This document shows positions 1-11,364 of a DNA stretch of 64,000 bases, piece by piece. Position 1 is the first letter of the stretch, and every line of letters starts with the position of its first letter. Source of the stretch: Irpex lacteus. Taxonomy: Eukaryota > Basidiomycota > Agaricomycetes > Polyporales > Irpicaceae. The notes under the pieces were generated by a model. That model was given only the letters and a program-made list of their open reading frames with translations. It searched no databases and was not told where the DNA came from. The translations under genes were made by a program, and so were the position numbers. The stretch spans positions 248,001 to 312,000 of the forward strand of contig MQVO02000009.1 of assembly GCA_001986395.2 (NCBI GenBank), read 5' to 3'.

Positions 1-412
1 CGTATGTTCCGTGTATGCTCACTCATGTTCAGTACCAGTATTTCCTTCGCTGACCTTATTATCTTCTACATATGCATAGTGGCCTGGATGTCAGGCATGG
101 AGTGGCCCAATCAGTGTTCACACGACGCACAACGGGCAGCCGACCTTTATCAACAAATCCAAGCTGGCGTGTGCGGTCGCGAAGGCCATCAAAAAATTCT
201 ACATGGTCAGTGTGTATTCGTATTCTATCTGCGCTTTTATTGACCTCGACCTGACTTTGACAGGGATATCATCGGTCGGACCAGTGGCAGGTCAACGCTG
301 GATGGACGCCGCAAGACATTCGATTCGAGGATCTCGTTCTTTACGAGCTCAGGCATGTCTCCAAGGGCTCGTACCAGCCGGTCCTCCTCATCCGCTCTGC
401 GTAGACGGGTGA
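1..412 (+). CDS. 3' end of an unidentified protein gene (partial)
   Basis: Two exons can be read. One ends at about 205 in the peptide KAIKKFYM, followed by a GT donor. After an intron of about 57 bp ending in GACAG at 261, the frame continues as GYHRSDQWQVNAGWTPQD and on through FEDLVLYELRHVSKG to a TAG stop at about 394-396. The start lies outside the window or in an earlier exon; the open frame begins after an AG near position 70-85. I do not recognise the family. The charged, aromatic-rich C-terminus and the short intron look like a real Agaricomycete gene. A decayed second copy of the last exon lies about 650 bp downstream, which independently supports this reading frame. The function is unknown. 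Confidence 0.5.
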
Positions 413-479
413 GAGGTTCATGGCGGGCGGCTACTCAGCTGACCAAAAACAACTCACACTTAGCCTTGCCATACGGTTG

Positions 480-1500
480 CCAGTGGACCTCCTTCGCTGG
501 CGATACCCACATCACAAAGCCCTACCACATCCTTTATCCTATTGGCCCGGGCTCCCTCTCTCCCTCTCTCTCTCTCTCTAGTTTCCTCCGTTGGGAGGTC
601 TTTATTTCTCCCTTTCGTTTTCATTCGCCAGCATGCGTAGGCGGGCCCGGAGCTTGCCAGCGCCACAATATCCATCGTCATTCTCCGTCTAAAACCTCAA
701 ACCTTCGAATTCGCTGGCGACGTACACATCACACAAACTCCTATGACGTTCCTTATTTTATTGACTTTCTCTAAACTTCTCAGGCTCTCTCTGGCACTCC
801 CTTGTGGTTTACTTTCGTTTTACTCGCACCAGCTGCACACTTGAACAAGCCATGCAACACAAAAGCTTTACGTGGTTAGTGTCTACTCTACCTATCCACT
901 CCAGCCTCCATTAACCTGACCATGTGCTATTGCTAATAGAGGCAGCATCTCAAGGAGCGATGGACTTGGACGATCAACGCAAAATGGATTTCAGAAGACA
1001 TCACATTCCTTTACGAGCTCCGGCACGTCTCCCACTCGGAGTCGTAGCAGCCAGTCCTCCTCATCCGCTCTACATAGATGAGTTCATAGCGTGGGCATTC
1101 TCGATTCACCACAAAACTCGTAATTGGCCACGTTATACGATCGGACCTCCTTCGCTGGCGACACACATCACTAAAACTACATCATATCATTGGCTCTCCC
1201 TCTTTCTCTCTCGTTCCGAGTCCCTCATTGGGGAGTTCTTCCTGCTCGCTTTCGTTTTCATTCAATATTCAAACTGGCTGCCAGCGGGCCCGGAGCTCCC
1301 ATGCGTCACGATATCCATGGCACCCTCGTTCCACGCTCTCAAGCCTCGAATTCGCTGGCAACGTACACACCACTCAATCTCCTATCACATTCCTTATTTC
1401 AAGTACTCGAGTCACCGCTGACAAATATCTCTCTAACCCCATTCTACGGTCGAACCTCAGGCTCATTCGCTGGCGATACACATATCACTTCAACCCCCCG
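480..1500. repeat. diverged tandem duplication of non-coding spacer, with short CT tract
   Basis: The spacer after the first gene copy (about 480-770) and the one after the decayed copy (about 1140-1400) share several blocks in the same order: TTCGCTGGCGA followed by CACATCAC (near 489, 708, 1149, 1350 and 1461), CTTTCGTTTTCATTC, GCGGGCCCGGAGCT and CCTCGAATTCGCTGGC-like blocks. A pyrimidine run of CTCTCTCT units lies at about 550-580. The layout is explained by duplication of a unit of about 650 bp that includes the 3' end of the upstream gene, followed by divergence. No promoter or RNA gene was recognised here. Confidence 0.5.
944..1085 (+). pseudogene. decayed tandem copy of the preceding gene's last exon
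   Basis: This stretch aligns with the last exon of the gene ending near 396. Both share the peptide core LYELRHVS and the tail QPVLLIRS in the same relative positions. In this copy the reading frame is interrupted by a TAG between those two blocks, where the upstream copy has an ordinary codon (GSY against ES-stop). Many substitutions separate the copies, so this is an old duplication and not an assembly artefact. No intact upstream exon is visible. Confidence 0.5.
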
Positions 1501-2179
1501 GGCATCATATCCATCCTATCGTATGCTTAAGCATTGTACTATCTTCGCTCGCTTTATTATGGATGCACCCTCTTTTATTCGACTTCTCACGCTTACTTTG
1601 TTCTTCGCTAGTAGCATGTCACTGCAGGCCCCACCCACACATATAGATGCTCTCTCATCCTATTCTATCCGCTTCGTCTTTCTTGCATGCCCCATCGTAG
1701 ATCGATCGCATACTTGCACTTGTAGTTACACCAGATGATACGCTGTATACTTATATACGACCATGACGAATAGATAGATCTCGAATCCAGCTAAAACCGT
1801 TGACCGCAGACGTTCGTAGCATCAAGTAAAGGGTGGCGACAGTCTCTTCAGAAGCGTCGTGTCAAGGCGGCGTGGTTGTACGTGTATGTAGTAACACCAT
1901 CAGCAATTGTGAATCCAGCTTCAGAATACTTACTGCAGAGCCATAGAAGCAATCAAATCAAACCCCAAACTACACACGTCGCACGTCAAGCCCAATGAAT
2001 TCATACATTCATTGAGCTACCAAGCACCAAAACAACGAGAAAGGTCATGAGAGGTCGTAAAAGGTCGTAACGTCAAACGCAAAGTACCCGTAAAGACCGA
2101 GAGTAAAGACCGACAGCCGTAAACGAACGACCTCAACCCAGTGTTAACCCTGGGATCCCAAGCTCCAACACCTCAAGTC
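1501..2179. other. intergenic stretch, no gene recognised
   Basis: No convincing reading frame is present. A cluster of AGGTCGTAA/AGGTCATGA near 2043-2075 repeats a short motif a few times. The stretch ends just past the stop codon of the minus-strand PLC-like gene, so part of it probably holds that gene's 3' untranslated region and terminator. Confidence 0.4.
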
Positions 2180-3766
2180 TCACGAACTAAACCCATTCAA
2201 CTCATCAACAGCCTGCAACCCCTGGCCAATGTTGACGAAATCGAGGAGGACAAAGTTGGGCGAGCGGCCGTTGGCGAATTGGGTGCATTTTGCTGATTGG
2301 GCTTTGATCCTGTGTGTATGGCGTCAGTATGGGATTTTTTCTCTAACACAAAGAAGGGGTGCTCGGGAGAGGAGGGAGGAGAGGCAGAGGGGCGAGGAGA
2401 GTGGGAGAGCAAGAAAGAGAAGGGAGCGGGAAAAGTGAAGGAGAGAAAATAAAGGAGAAGAAAGGAAGATACTAACGAGTCGACGTCATTAGTAGTCCCC
2501 GCATCCAACGGATCACTAACGATAATCCCCGTATCGAGGACGTCCTTGTTCAGCGAGTGGTTGATCATGTACATGTGGTCGGCGGTGGCGAGGGGCCCGG
2601 CGGTGCGGTCGACGGAGCAGGGGAAGGAGGGGTCTGTTACGGAGAAGGGGGTTTCCCAGATCTATATTGAGAGGGGGAGTGAGCGAGTGGGGGTGGAAGG
2701 ATGAGCGAGCGGTAGGGGAAGTGAGTGGGAGGGAAGGGGTGAGGGAGAAGAGGGCAAAGAGAGAGGGACGCACCATCTCGAACTCGGGGAGGATGTAAGG
2801 TACGCTCCTGTCCGTGTCTGCGCCTGCGTCCAGGAAGATGACGACGCGTTTTCCTGAGGAGATGAGGTCTCCTAGGGTTGGCCACTGTTTATATACGTCA
2901 GCATACAACCACTCCCAAATCCAAATCCAATTGCTAGAAAATGAAATAATCGCGCACGTACATCACTCTGCTTAGTAGGCACATTCTCCGGCACATAAGC
3001 CAACCCAGCAACTCCACTCTGCTCAAACGCAGGCCCCCACACATCAGGTAGAGAGACACCCTCGGGGTTGGTGAAGAGGAGGGTGAGGACCTCGGAGGGG
3101 TGGGCGTCGAGCCAGGACTTGACGGTGGTGAGGTAGGAGAGGACGGTGCCGCCGTCGAAGAGGGCGCAGGAGGTGTGGCAGAAGTGCAGGGTGTTGTCTT
3201 TCCTGTGGGGGGTGTGGGTGGGTGGGTTAGTCGGTTTAAAAAAAGGCGGCGGGGTGGGAAGTGGGAGGAGGGGAGTGGGGGGAAGAGGGGAGAATGGGGA
3301 CGTACATGTGGGATTGCGCCTGGAGGAGGCGGACGCCGAGGTTAAGTTGGTCTGTGATGGAGACTTCTTGGTCTCTCGCGACTACGTGATCATGAGGAGG
3401 TTATTCAATTGCATCAAAGTGGGATTGGTGAATGGGACATACGCGCGAAGGGGTCCTCGCTGAAGGCAAAGGAGTCGTGGGCTATATGCACAATTTACAG
3501 TGAGCGGTTTAGCGGGGAGCAAGGAGAGAAAATGTGAGGAGAACAAACCTCCGAGGAAAGTGACGTTCCCGTAGCTCCTGTCGCAAAGCTCAGCGTGTCC
3601 ATTGCACTCCGTCGCTCTACGCGCGTAGCATCCAGTTAGCCAATCCACAACACACACACTCAGTAAGTAAATACTATCAGTTGAACGCGCACCTGGGTTG
3701 GCAAAGCGGAGCAGCAACCGCGCTCTGAAAAACAGCGAAGAGAGAGAGGAGCGGGAGAGCTAACAT
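2180..3766 (-). CDS. secreted PLC-like phosphodiesterase
   Basis: Eight exons join in frame: 3766-3693, 3616-3549, 3481-3443, 3381-3306, 3202-2962, 2884-2774, 2661-2477 and 2309-2180, giving 307 residues. The start (MLALPLLSLFAVFQ) is a clear signal peptide followed by cysteine-rich sequence (ECNGHAELC). The family hallmarks appear in order: AHDSFAF, DQLNLGVRLLQAQ, HFCHTSC followed by LFDGG, then VKSWLDAHPSEVLTLLFTN, SGKRVVIFLDAGAD and NFVLLDFVN near the C-terminus. This matches fungal secreted proteins with the TIM-barrel fold of PI-specific phospholipase C; the His and Asp of AHDSF lie where the catalytic general base region sits in that superfamily. The actual substrate is unknown, and many family members are annotated only by fold. 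Several introns are long pyrimidine runs on the coding strand. Confidence 0.85.
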
Positions 3767-5583
3767 CGTAGAGGTGGAGGGCGTGGACTGCCTGAGTCTG
3801 CGTCGATGCTAAGAGGAGAGTCGAGGCGGGGGCTCGGGGGACGTGCGATCAAAGCTCAAACAGTGTGATATATACATAGCACTTAAGCTTGATATAATGT
3901 GTGACGACGGTGACAAGAAGCGATGTGCCGTGTGGGAAGGAGGGGCTGTGTGACTGGAAGCAGCGACAGCATATGGGTCTGTTGTTAGCACAAGGGAAGA
4001 GGAGGCTTCGCGACCATCTGATCACGGAGACACGTGCGTCGCGTTGCAGAGGACGGCTGTATGACGGTGTTCTATTGTGGGAGACAGTGCTGTATGTGGC
4101 ATGTTGGGACGAACGTCTATAACAGTCGAGTAAAGTGGATGGTAGTGGGAGAATGGAAGAGAGAGAGCGACGTCCGGAGTGTCGGCCCGTCTTCATGACA
4201 TCTACACAGAAGCGCCGCCACACTGGAACACATCTCTGTTTGTTGCGGTCACTGTCTGTGGTGCGGTGCCTCTTGCTACTGTACCTGCATGCAGGCTGTC
4301 TTTAAAAGCTCTCTGTCTTGGGAAGATTAGACTATTGTTCGTGGTTAACTGGCCGTGTGTCTCTCCTATCGACACCCGAGGTGATCATGATATCATGAAC
4401 AACAGCACCGGAAAGTTCAAACCATGGTGAACCGAGATACTCACGACTAACGTTCATGAAAGGGAAATAATTGTGGTCTCTAATAATCGACTGTACTATT
4501 CGGTCAATGGTTTCGATTAGGGGACAAGGCATAGGTAACCATATGTACGTGTGTTGTTCTCATGCCCACTGCCCAAAGCTCACACAGTACCCATCCTTCT
4601 AGGTCTCGGTACTCTGTACTCAACACCAGTTTCCATCTTTAAATGCTAAAGTCACGCTCTCAGAAGGGAAGGAGAGATCGCTCAAACGAGAACGAGAGAT
4701 CTCGTGGACTTTCGGACGGAGTTAAATTACATCTAGTTAAGTATGCTGTATTCGAACTCAAAAGTTCACTTCCTCCCGCCGCATACTAAATCAGACGCAT
4801 CACGAACAGGTTCGCGTGAACGTCCTCTCAGTTGGCTCGCTCTTCATGGTCTATTTCGCTCAGCACATCCGTGGGCTTTGGATGCACGACTACTCCGTCA
4901 CTGACTTGGTTTGTTGGGTGGGGAAGGTAGGAATGGGTCGCCTGATTATCACCTGTCAAACATACGTCGAATCAGCTTGAAGCTCACACTATATCAATAC
5001 TCTATTACAGTCACCTAGAATCTATCTCGGCTTATGCTACTTTCGGGGTCGTGTTTGTCGTCGTCATAGGATCACACAGAAGAACCCTCCCCGTTCATGA
5101 ACTCGTATATTATCTCTCGTGACGGAGCGGGGCCTACCTCGACACTTCATCCTCATCCTCGCCCTCTTCTAAAATGTGAATGGACCCAGATGGACCCCTT
5201 TGAGACAGCTCCAATCCCCTGGCATATCGTCCGTCTTTTTGGTCGAGTTCAACGTCGCTAAACCCTTCCTGCACCCAGGGAAAGAGGAGAAGAAGAGACA
5301 TGGTGCATGACCTCACTATTCCTCACTATCCCTACGATGATTAGCATACACACGTACGTCATATTTAGACTCAAAGTTTCACTCACACTGAATACCCAGT
5401 CAATCGCACTCCGTAATTCTAACTTCTCGTAGCACAAACGGGTTCACGTGAACACTCTATCACTCTCACCTCTCACATAAACTTCTTCGCTCTCACCTCC
5501 CATAGTCTAACTACATCTCTCATATAAACTATTCCATACCCACTCTCACCTCGTTCACATCCTCTCACCCTCCTCACCATACG
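3767..5583. other. intergenic stretch of 1.8 kb, no supported gene
   Basis: Only short, composition-driven frames occur here. A minus-strand frame at about 5134-5300 with an acidic tail (EEGEDEDE) is the most protein-like, but it has no recognisable domain. Two similar stretches, near 4757-4850 and 5367-5465, share ACTCAAA-GTTTCAC and GGTTCRCGTGAAC blocks and look like a diverged repeat upstream of the metallo-beta-lactamase gene; the palindrome GTTCACGTGAAC contains an E-box-like CACGTG core. That core is a possible regulatory site, which is inference only. Confidence 0.35.
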
Positions 5584-7027
5584 ATGCCCACAACCACCAC
5601 TTCCAGCACCTCCTCCTCCTCTTCCACCCCTCCAAAACCACCTCCAACCATCCGCGTCTCCGCCCTCCTCTCCACATTCATCCACCTCCCCTTCCACACC
5701 GTCTTCCAAGACTGCTTCTCCTCGCACTACCCCGACTCTTCAGGGTCGTACGTCCCGGTTCTTAGTTTTCTTCTTGAACACCCCGGTTCCGGCGAGGAGG
5801 GAAAGGAGGAGAAGGAGGGAAGGGGGAAGAAGGTGCTGTTCGATTTGGGTGTGCGCAAGGTGAGTATCGTATTCCAATTTTGACTTTTTCGGAGCATAGG
5901 CTAATGAGACGTGATTTAACTATGCTCTTGGATGTTCGCTCCTTTAGAACGCAGAAGGCTACCCACCCAACATCCCCCGCGTCTCCCAATCCCGCGCAGC
6001 AGTCAGCGCACGCAAAGACGTCGCAGAGCTGCTCGTTGAAGGTGGGATCTACCCCAAGGACATCTCTCACATCATATACAGGTACGTACCACCGTCCCTT
6101 TTTCCGCCACCCAAGCTCTTTCTATAGGCTTATGCTCATGATATGGTTGTTGGTAGTCATTTGCATTGGGACCACACGGGCGACCCCTCGCCGTTTGTGA
6201 ACGCAAGTATCGTCGTTGGTGGGGGCGCGAGGTCTATCCTCTCCTCTCCTTCACCCTCCTCTCCCAATAAGGAAACGTGGGTGTACCCAACGAACCCCCT
6301 CGGCACAGTCCTCCAATTCCCTCAGAGCATGCCCGTCCATTTCGTCGACTTCGACGCTGACAAACCCTCTCACCCCTCCTCACATGATAACGAAAAGGAA
6401 AAGGGTGAAGAGGCAGGGAATGAGAGATGGCATGGCCGGGTCATATCACCCTTTGCGACTTTCGAACATGCAGTCGACTTCTTCGGGGACGGCTCGCTCT
6501 ACCTCGTCGACACGCCCGGACACTATCCCGGGCATATCTCTGCCCTCGCGCGTGTTTCCTCCCCCTCTCCTTCCTACCCTTCCTCCTCCTCTCCCTCCTC
6601 TTCCTCTTCCTCTCCCTCTCCCCCTCCCGTATTTCCGGACGAGCTCGGCACTGGCAGTACATACGTATTCCTAGGCGGGGACGTCTGCCACAACCGCCAA
6701 TGCTACGTCCCAGGTGGGAGTCGCGAGATGAGCGCGAAGATACAGTGGGATGTTGGACGGGCTAGGGAGAGTGTTGGGATGGTTAGGAGGTTGTGTGAGG
6801 TTGGTTTTACGCTCGGGGACGTAGGGAAGGCTGGGGATGAGGATGAAAAGAGGGAGGGGGAGAGGGAAGAAGAAGTTGTTGTTATACTTGCCCACGAAGC
6901 GGAGAGGTTGGAGGAGGGTATGCCGCTGTTCCCGAGCGACTTGGGTGAGTGGGCTGTACGGCGGGCGGGGAAGCAGCGGGCTGCGAGAGGTTCGCGTCGG
7001 GCTGAAGGCGTGAACTCTGAGCATTGA
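5584..7027 (+). CDS. metallo-beta-lactamase-fold hydrolase (lactonase-like), copy 1
   Basis: Three exons (5584-5859, 5948-6081, 6157-7027) encode about 426 residues. The zinc-binding signature HLHWDHTGD spans the second splice junction region, with a later TPGHYPGH and GGDVCH supplying further metal ligands typical of the superfamily (HxHxDH, then His, Asp). Together with LFDLGVRK and FEHAVDFFGDGSLYL this resembles fungal proteins annotated as N-acyl homoserine lactone hydrolase-like; the true substrate cannot be read from sequence. No signal peptide is seen, so it is probably cytosolic. It is the upstream member of a tandem pair with the gene at 7335. It carries a low-complexity Ser/Pro insertion near 6560-6630 (runs of TCC) and an acidic insertion near 6380-6420 that the neighbour lacks. 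Confidence 0.8.
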
Positions 7028-7334
7028 GCACTGAGTGAGTGTTATAGCTAGTTGTGTGAATTATGAGAGGAGGTGTGGGGTTTCGGAGGTGGGCCGGAAC
7101 TGTGTACTACGCGGGTGTACTAAACTCTGTATTGTATGGGACGGCTCAGTGATATCATCAGTGAGTTTACACAATGTGCGAGTATGTTCCTGGACTCGTG
7201 CGAACACCTGTATAGGAAGCTTTGTCATCCTATCATACATCCTGCAAGCCACCTCGTTTCATCTCACTCTATACCACCTATCTCTCTGCCTTCTATCGCA
7301 CAAACACTGCTGCCCTCTACCATCGACATTCCTC

Positions 7335-8460
7335 ATGTCAAGCACAGGCGTGAACGACTCCGAGTCAACCCCCCTCCCACCAGATGCTCCAGACCAGACA
7401 TACCTCTCCGTCAAACCCATCGTAGCAGGCACGATCCAACTCCCTCTGCGCCTCGCCCTGCACGAATACCACGACCAACCAGACGACGTCGTCACCCCAG
7501 CTCCGGCGTTTGCGTTCTTGCTCATGCATCCAGAGAGGGGGCATGTGTTGTTCGATTTGGGGATTCGGAAGGTACGTACGAAGTCAGCACCAAGGTGGTG
7601 TAGATGTGAGAGATGCGACTGACTTGGGAATGTTGTATGTAACATTACGAAGGGTACCCGCCAATTCTGCATAGCAGAATTCACGGTGTCTTCCATGGGG
7701 TATGCGAGGAAGACGTCGCGGACCAGCTGCGCAAGGGTGACGTGCAGCCTGAAGACATTCGTACCATCATCCTCAGGTGTGTATCAAACTACCCCGAAAG
7801 TATGTGACGCATTTTGACTTATCGATGTGCAGCCACGTCCACTGGGACCACACCGGCGACCCGAGTCTCTTCCCCAACGCCGAAATAGTCCTCGGAGCCG
7901 GAACGCAGCCTCTCCTGAACGAGAGAGTGTACCCTGACAACCCCGAAGGACGGATGAACGCGTTCCCAGAGGGCAACAAGCTCATTTTCGTAGACTTCCA
8001 CCGCAGCGCAAATCAGTCAGATTCGGAGTCCTCCTCTGCAGGGCGGTTCAAACCCGTCTCGCCCTTTGCGACTTTCGAACACGCAGTCGACTTCTTCGGG
8101 GATGGTTCGCTTTACCTCATTGACGCTCCGGGCCATATCCCAGGACACATGTCTGCACTCGCGCGCGTAGCACCGGGGGTGTCCATATTCCTAGGAGGTG
8201 ACCTATGTCATCACCGGGAGGCGTACGAGCCAGGGATAAAGCTCACCAGCGAGACGATGTATGAGGACTTGAAGACTGCGAGGGAGACTGTGCGGCGGTT
8301 GGTGAAGTTGAACAAGGAGAATCCGGGTGTGATTGTTGTGTTGGCGCATGAGCAGCAGAGGTTGGAGGAGGGCATGCCTGTGTTTCCTGAGGATGTTAGG
8401 GAGTGGGCGGTGAGAATGGTGGAGAGGAGGAAGGAGGTGGGGAGTGGTGTGTTGGTATAG
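7335..8460 (+). CDS. metallo-beta-lactamase-fold hydrolase (lactonase-like), copy 2
   Basis: This is a close paralogue of the gene ending at 7027, in the same orientation and about 300 bp away. Exon 1 starts at ATG 7335 (MSSTGVNDSES) and ends near 7570 (LFDLGIRK, then GTACGT). A middle exon reads EGYPPILHSRIHG to DIRTIILS (about 7650-7774). The last exon carries HVHWDHTGD, FEHAVDFFGDGSLYL, APGHIPGH and GGDLCHH, the expected zinc ligands. It lacks the Ser-rich insertion of copy 1 and is therefore shorter. The first intron is odd: the frame-preserving 3' splice point follows ...ATTAC with no AG in phase, so either an unusual acceptor is used or the copy carries a one-base shift. The downstream gene on the other strand is only about 120 bp away, so the two are convergent. 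Confidence 0.75.
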
Positions 8461-8581
8461 TGGATCGATGGAATAGATAGGGACGCAGAGGAATGTATGC
8501 AGTAGCGAATGAAGTTTTCGTGGTTATTTCACGCACCACCGGTGTGCGTGAAGCGGATTCGCCACATTGTTGCGTTGAAGT

Positions 8582-10400
8582 CTACAAAAAGTCTGCCATA
8601 ACAGGCTGACCCTGCATCGCAGTTACTCGAACCAATATCGATACACGCCAGATACGAACACCTACGTTGACTGTTTTGAACGCATATTGGCCTGTGTCCG
8701 GGTCCCGATATAGCACCGCATCATCGTTCGCTTCAGAGACGCTGCCATCATCGCTCCGGACGAACATGGCGCAGTCGTGGAGGAAGATCTTAGGAACAAG
8801 TAGGCCACGCTCTTGGCGGTGCTGCATAGAAACAAGAAGGGCTTGAAGAATTGGTATAGGCTTGCGGTCGTCGCTGTTTGATGTCGCCGCCGACGACTCG
8901 GGGTCGATATACGAACCTGAGAAAATCTGCTCGATGTGAAGCGTTCGCAAGGCTGGGAACGAACACACTTCTTCCTTCTTGCTCGTCGTTGAGTAAATTA
9001 CCTTAATGATGTCACCATACACGAACCCCATTGTTCTGAGTTCTGTGATAGATGGCAGTCTAGCAAAAAACTCGCAGAGGTCCGGGAGCTTCTCCCACGA
9101 GTCAATGGTGAGTTTTTCGAGTCGTTGCATGGGAAACAGCTGGAAGAGTTCACCCTTGAGAAGCAGCTTGAAGTCCTCCGAATCGTAGTAAACTGGGGAA
9201 TCCATTCCAAGCGTGAACCAGAGGGAGAGGGAACCACTGTACCTCCCCGGGGCCCTTGCAGCGTTGCAGACGGCTTTCAGGTCTATGTGGGAAAATCCAG
9301 GCTGATACGTTAGGTCAAGCACATCAATTCTTTCCGCTGCCGCCACCGAGGAGATGTCGCGCAGCAGTTGAGGAGCTAGGCGACGTATAAAGGATGGGTC
9401 CTCCTCATGGTCACACTCTATGTCTAGCTCGGATAGAGCTGGGCACTCCAGTGCTGCCAGGACAAAATACACGTTCGACAGGCTATCGCGAAGGCGGAGC
9501 TCCTTCAAGTTATGGAGCGAAATCCGCGTGGATGCGCCGGGTAAAGTGCCATCCAGTGTTCTGTTGTCGTCTGTGCGCTGCATGGCCACGCTCAGACTGA
9601 GGGTTTGTAAGTTGGGGTTGCGCTGTAGCATGGATACGAGCCGGCTAGGGTGCGCATCTTGTCCTAAACGATGGATCGCCACCCCCTGTAGGTTGATATC
9701 GAGCGATGTGAGGTTAGTGAAGCACGCCGAGTCCCACGTCAGCATGCAGCGTGAAAGAGAAAGGAAGCGTAGATGAGGATATTCGTGAGGTTTGGTGTCT
9801 TCTTTCAAGAGCAATGGAGCGTTCCCAGTCAAAACGAGCTTGACGCGCTTGAGCGTAGCAACTGACCGAGGCAGCAACTCCATGAGTGCTGTCAGTTGTT
9901 TCGAATCCGCCTGGACTTCTAGATGCTCTACTAGGTTGTGTAACATGGCATCTCTGAGTGTCTGGAACCATTTGTCGTGGCCGGCGCAGTCCTCCTGGAT
10001 ACGCAAAGGGGAAGACTTTGCTCGTTCAATCATGTGCGCCGCGAGCCTTGGATAGAAGAAGGTAGGTGAACGCCAGATGGTAGGGTCGCCCAGAGACAAA
10101 ATTCTCCAATGATGGCATACTTGAGAAAACGCCAAGCTGAGGTTTCCCCTATATGGTGCGCATAATGCAAAGATCATACTAAGCACCTCGGGGGGTAACT
10201 TGCATGCAGGAGTGAGGGCGTTCCTGTGCATACGAAGAATGCGCTGGCGCTCTCTAATTGCCTGGATCTTTTTCTCTTCTTCCTCTATGGCTTGATCGAC
10301 TTCTTCCACATTTCTGCGGATCGAAGACTGTTAGCAGGAATCAAAATAGTTGTTTATTGGCTGCAGACCTGTAACTCGCTATGCTGTTTTGGTTTTGCAT
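8582..10400 (-). CDS. F-box-like / leucine-rich domain protein
   Basis: A large exon (10313-8582) begins in frame at NVEEVDQAIEEEEKK, a short coiled coil. The F-box-like core follows: CKLPPEVLSMIFALC, then CHHWRILSLGDPTIW. The remaining roughly 450 residues contain irregular leucine-rich segments (LTSLDINLQG, NLKELRLRDSL, LEKLTIDSW). A 32-nt first exon (10400-10369, MQNQNSIASYR) joins across a 55-bp intron with a clear TGCTAAC branch point; the total is about 587 residues. Agaricomycete genomes carry large families of these, which probably act as substrate adaptors of SCF ubiquitin ligases. The substrate is unknown. The start in the small exon is my inference from splice signals. Confidence 0.8.
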
Positions 10401-11102
10401 GTCAGTGCCGCCGGGTCAACGTCCTTTGACTACCGTGACTTGACAAGGGTATGCCTGTATAACGTGAGTGAGTAACCCGAACAAGCTATCGGTGATGCAA
10501 ATATTACTACACGCCCGAAGCTCCAATCCTTTGAAGCTTCACTCGTCTTTGTGTACTGCAATTGTACGATGGCCAGACTACGCACGTCGCGGTACTTGGC
10601 AGAACTTGAAGGCTTCAAGTAGCGCCAGCAGTCGAAACTCGGCCGCGATAGGTCGCGATGCCTATGGATCCTGGCCATACATGTCCACGCTCGGTTGATT
10701 GATGTCATATATATTACCAATGGCATAGCTCTCATTTAAATAGGCGTAGTAGCAAAAAGCCGATGGTGAAGAATTTAAATACAATGATGGACATAGAAGA
10801 TTCGCTGCAGCCCGTTCAAGTTCATTCTTCCCTTCAAAACGACGTGGAAGAGAATGTGGATGGTAACGTGCAGAGGAGGGCGAAGATGCCGACTCGGAGA
10901 AGTGCTCATTGAGGTAGCGGGCGTGGGTAGTGTGGATGGTATCATTGGTATGAGTCCAACGTTCAACAAGTCCCACAGGAATAGCTCACCATTCTCAGGC
11001 TATAGCTACCATAAGCTACCATGCCAGTGCGTGTTCTCTGCGCAGACCATTATATCTCCACTCTCATCGGTGAGAGTCAGAGCTGATCTGCGCCGTACAA
11101 TA
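10401..11102. other. stretch between the F-box gene and the DNA transposon
   Basis: No convincing gene is present. A minus-strand frame at 10662-10976 (104 codons) shows no domain or splice pattern. I looked on the plus strand for the missing 5' exons of the alpha/beta hydrolase found beyond the transposon (a HGxG-type oxyanion motif) and did not find them. The stretch ends at the TA duplicated by the transposon. Confidence 0.4.
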
Positions 11103-11104
11103 TA

Positions 11105-11128
11105 CTGTATAAATCATACCATAGCGGA
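11105..11128 (+). repeat. left terminal inverted repeat (24 bp)
   Basis: It begins CTGTATAAATCATACC and ends TAGCGGA. It is a perfect inverted match to 15591-15614, and the adjoining TA at 11103-11104 is the target duplication. Confidence 0.9.
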
Positions 11129-11364
11129 TGGAGGTGTGACGCGTGACAAAAAGTTTCATTGCGGATGAGCGGATGAGCGGCGGATGAGCTGTGACGGATC
11201 AATGTTAGCGGACGACGTCGCGCCAATGTGACATGGAGTGACGGAGGCGGGATGTCACAGTTCACCAGCCAATAGCGTATCGGAATCATGTATCAGCAAT
11301 TTTAGCCTCTGAAGATAATACTACGTGTTTGCCCAACACACTTGCAGTTGCCCGTATCGCGAGT

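Noticed and set aside
3849..4223. 124-codon minus-strand ORF between the PLC-like and lactonase-like genes
   Set aside because: Low-complexity, Ser/Arg-rich sequence without conserved motifs or introns.
10662..10976. 104-codon minus-strand ORF beside the DNA transposon
   Set aside because: No domain, splice pattern or resemblance; it does not provide the missing half of the hydrolase.
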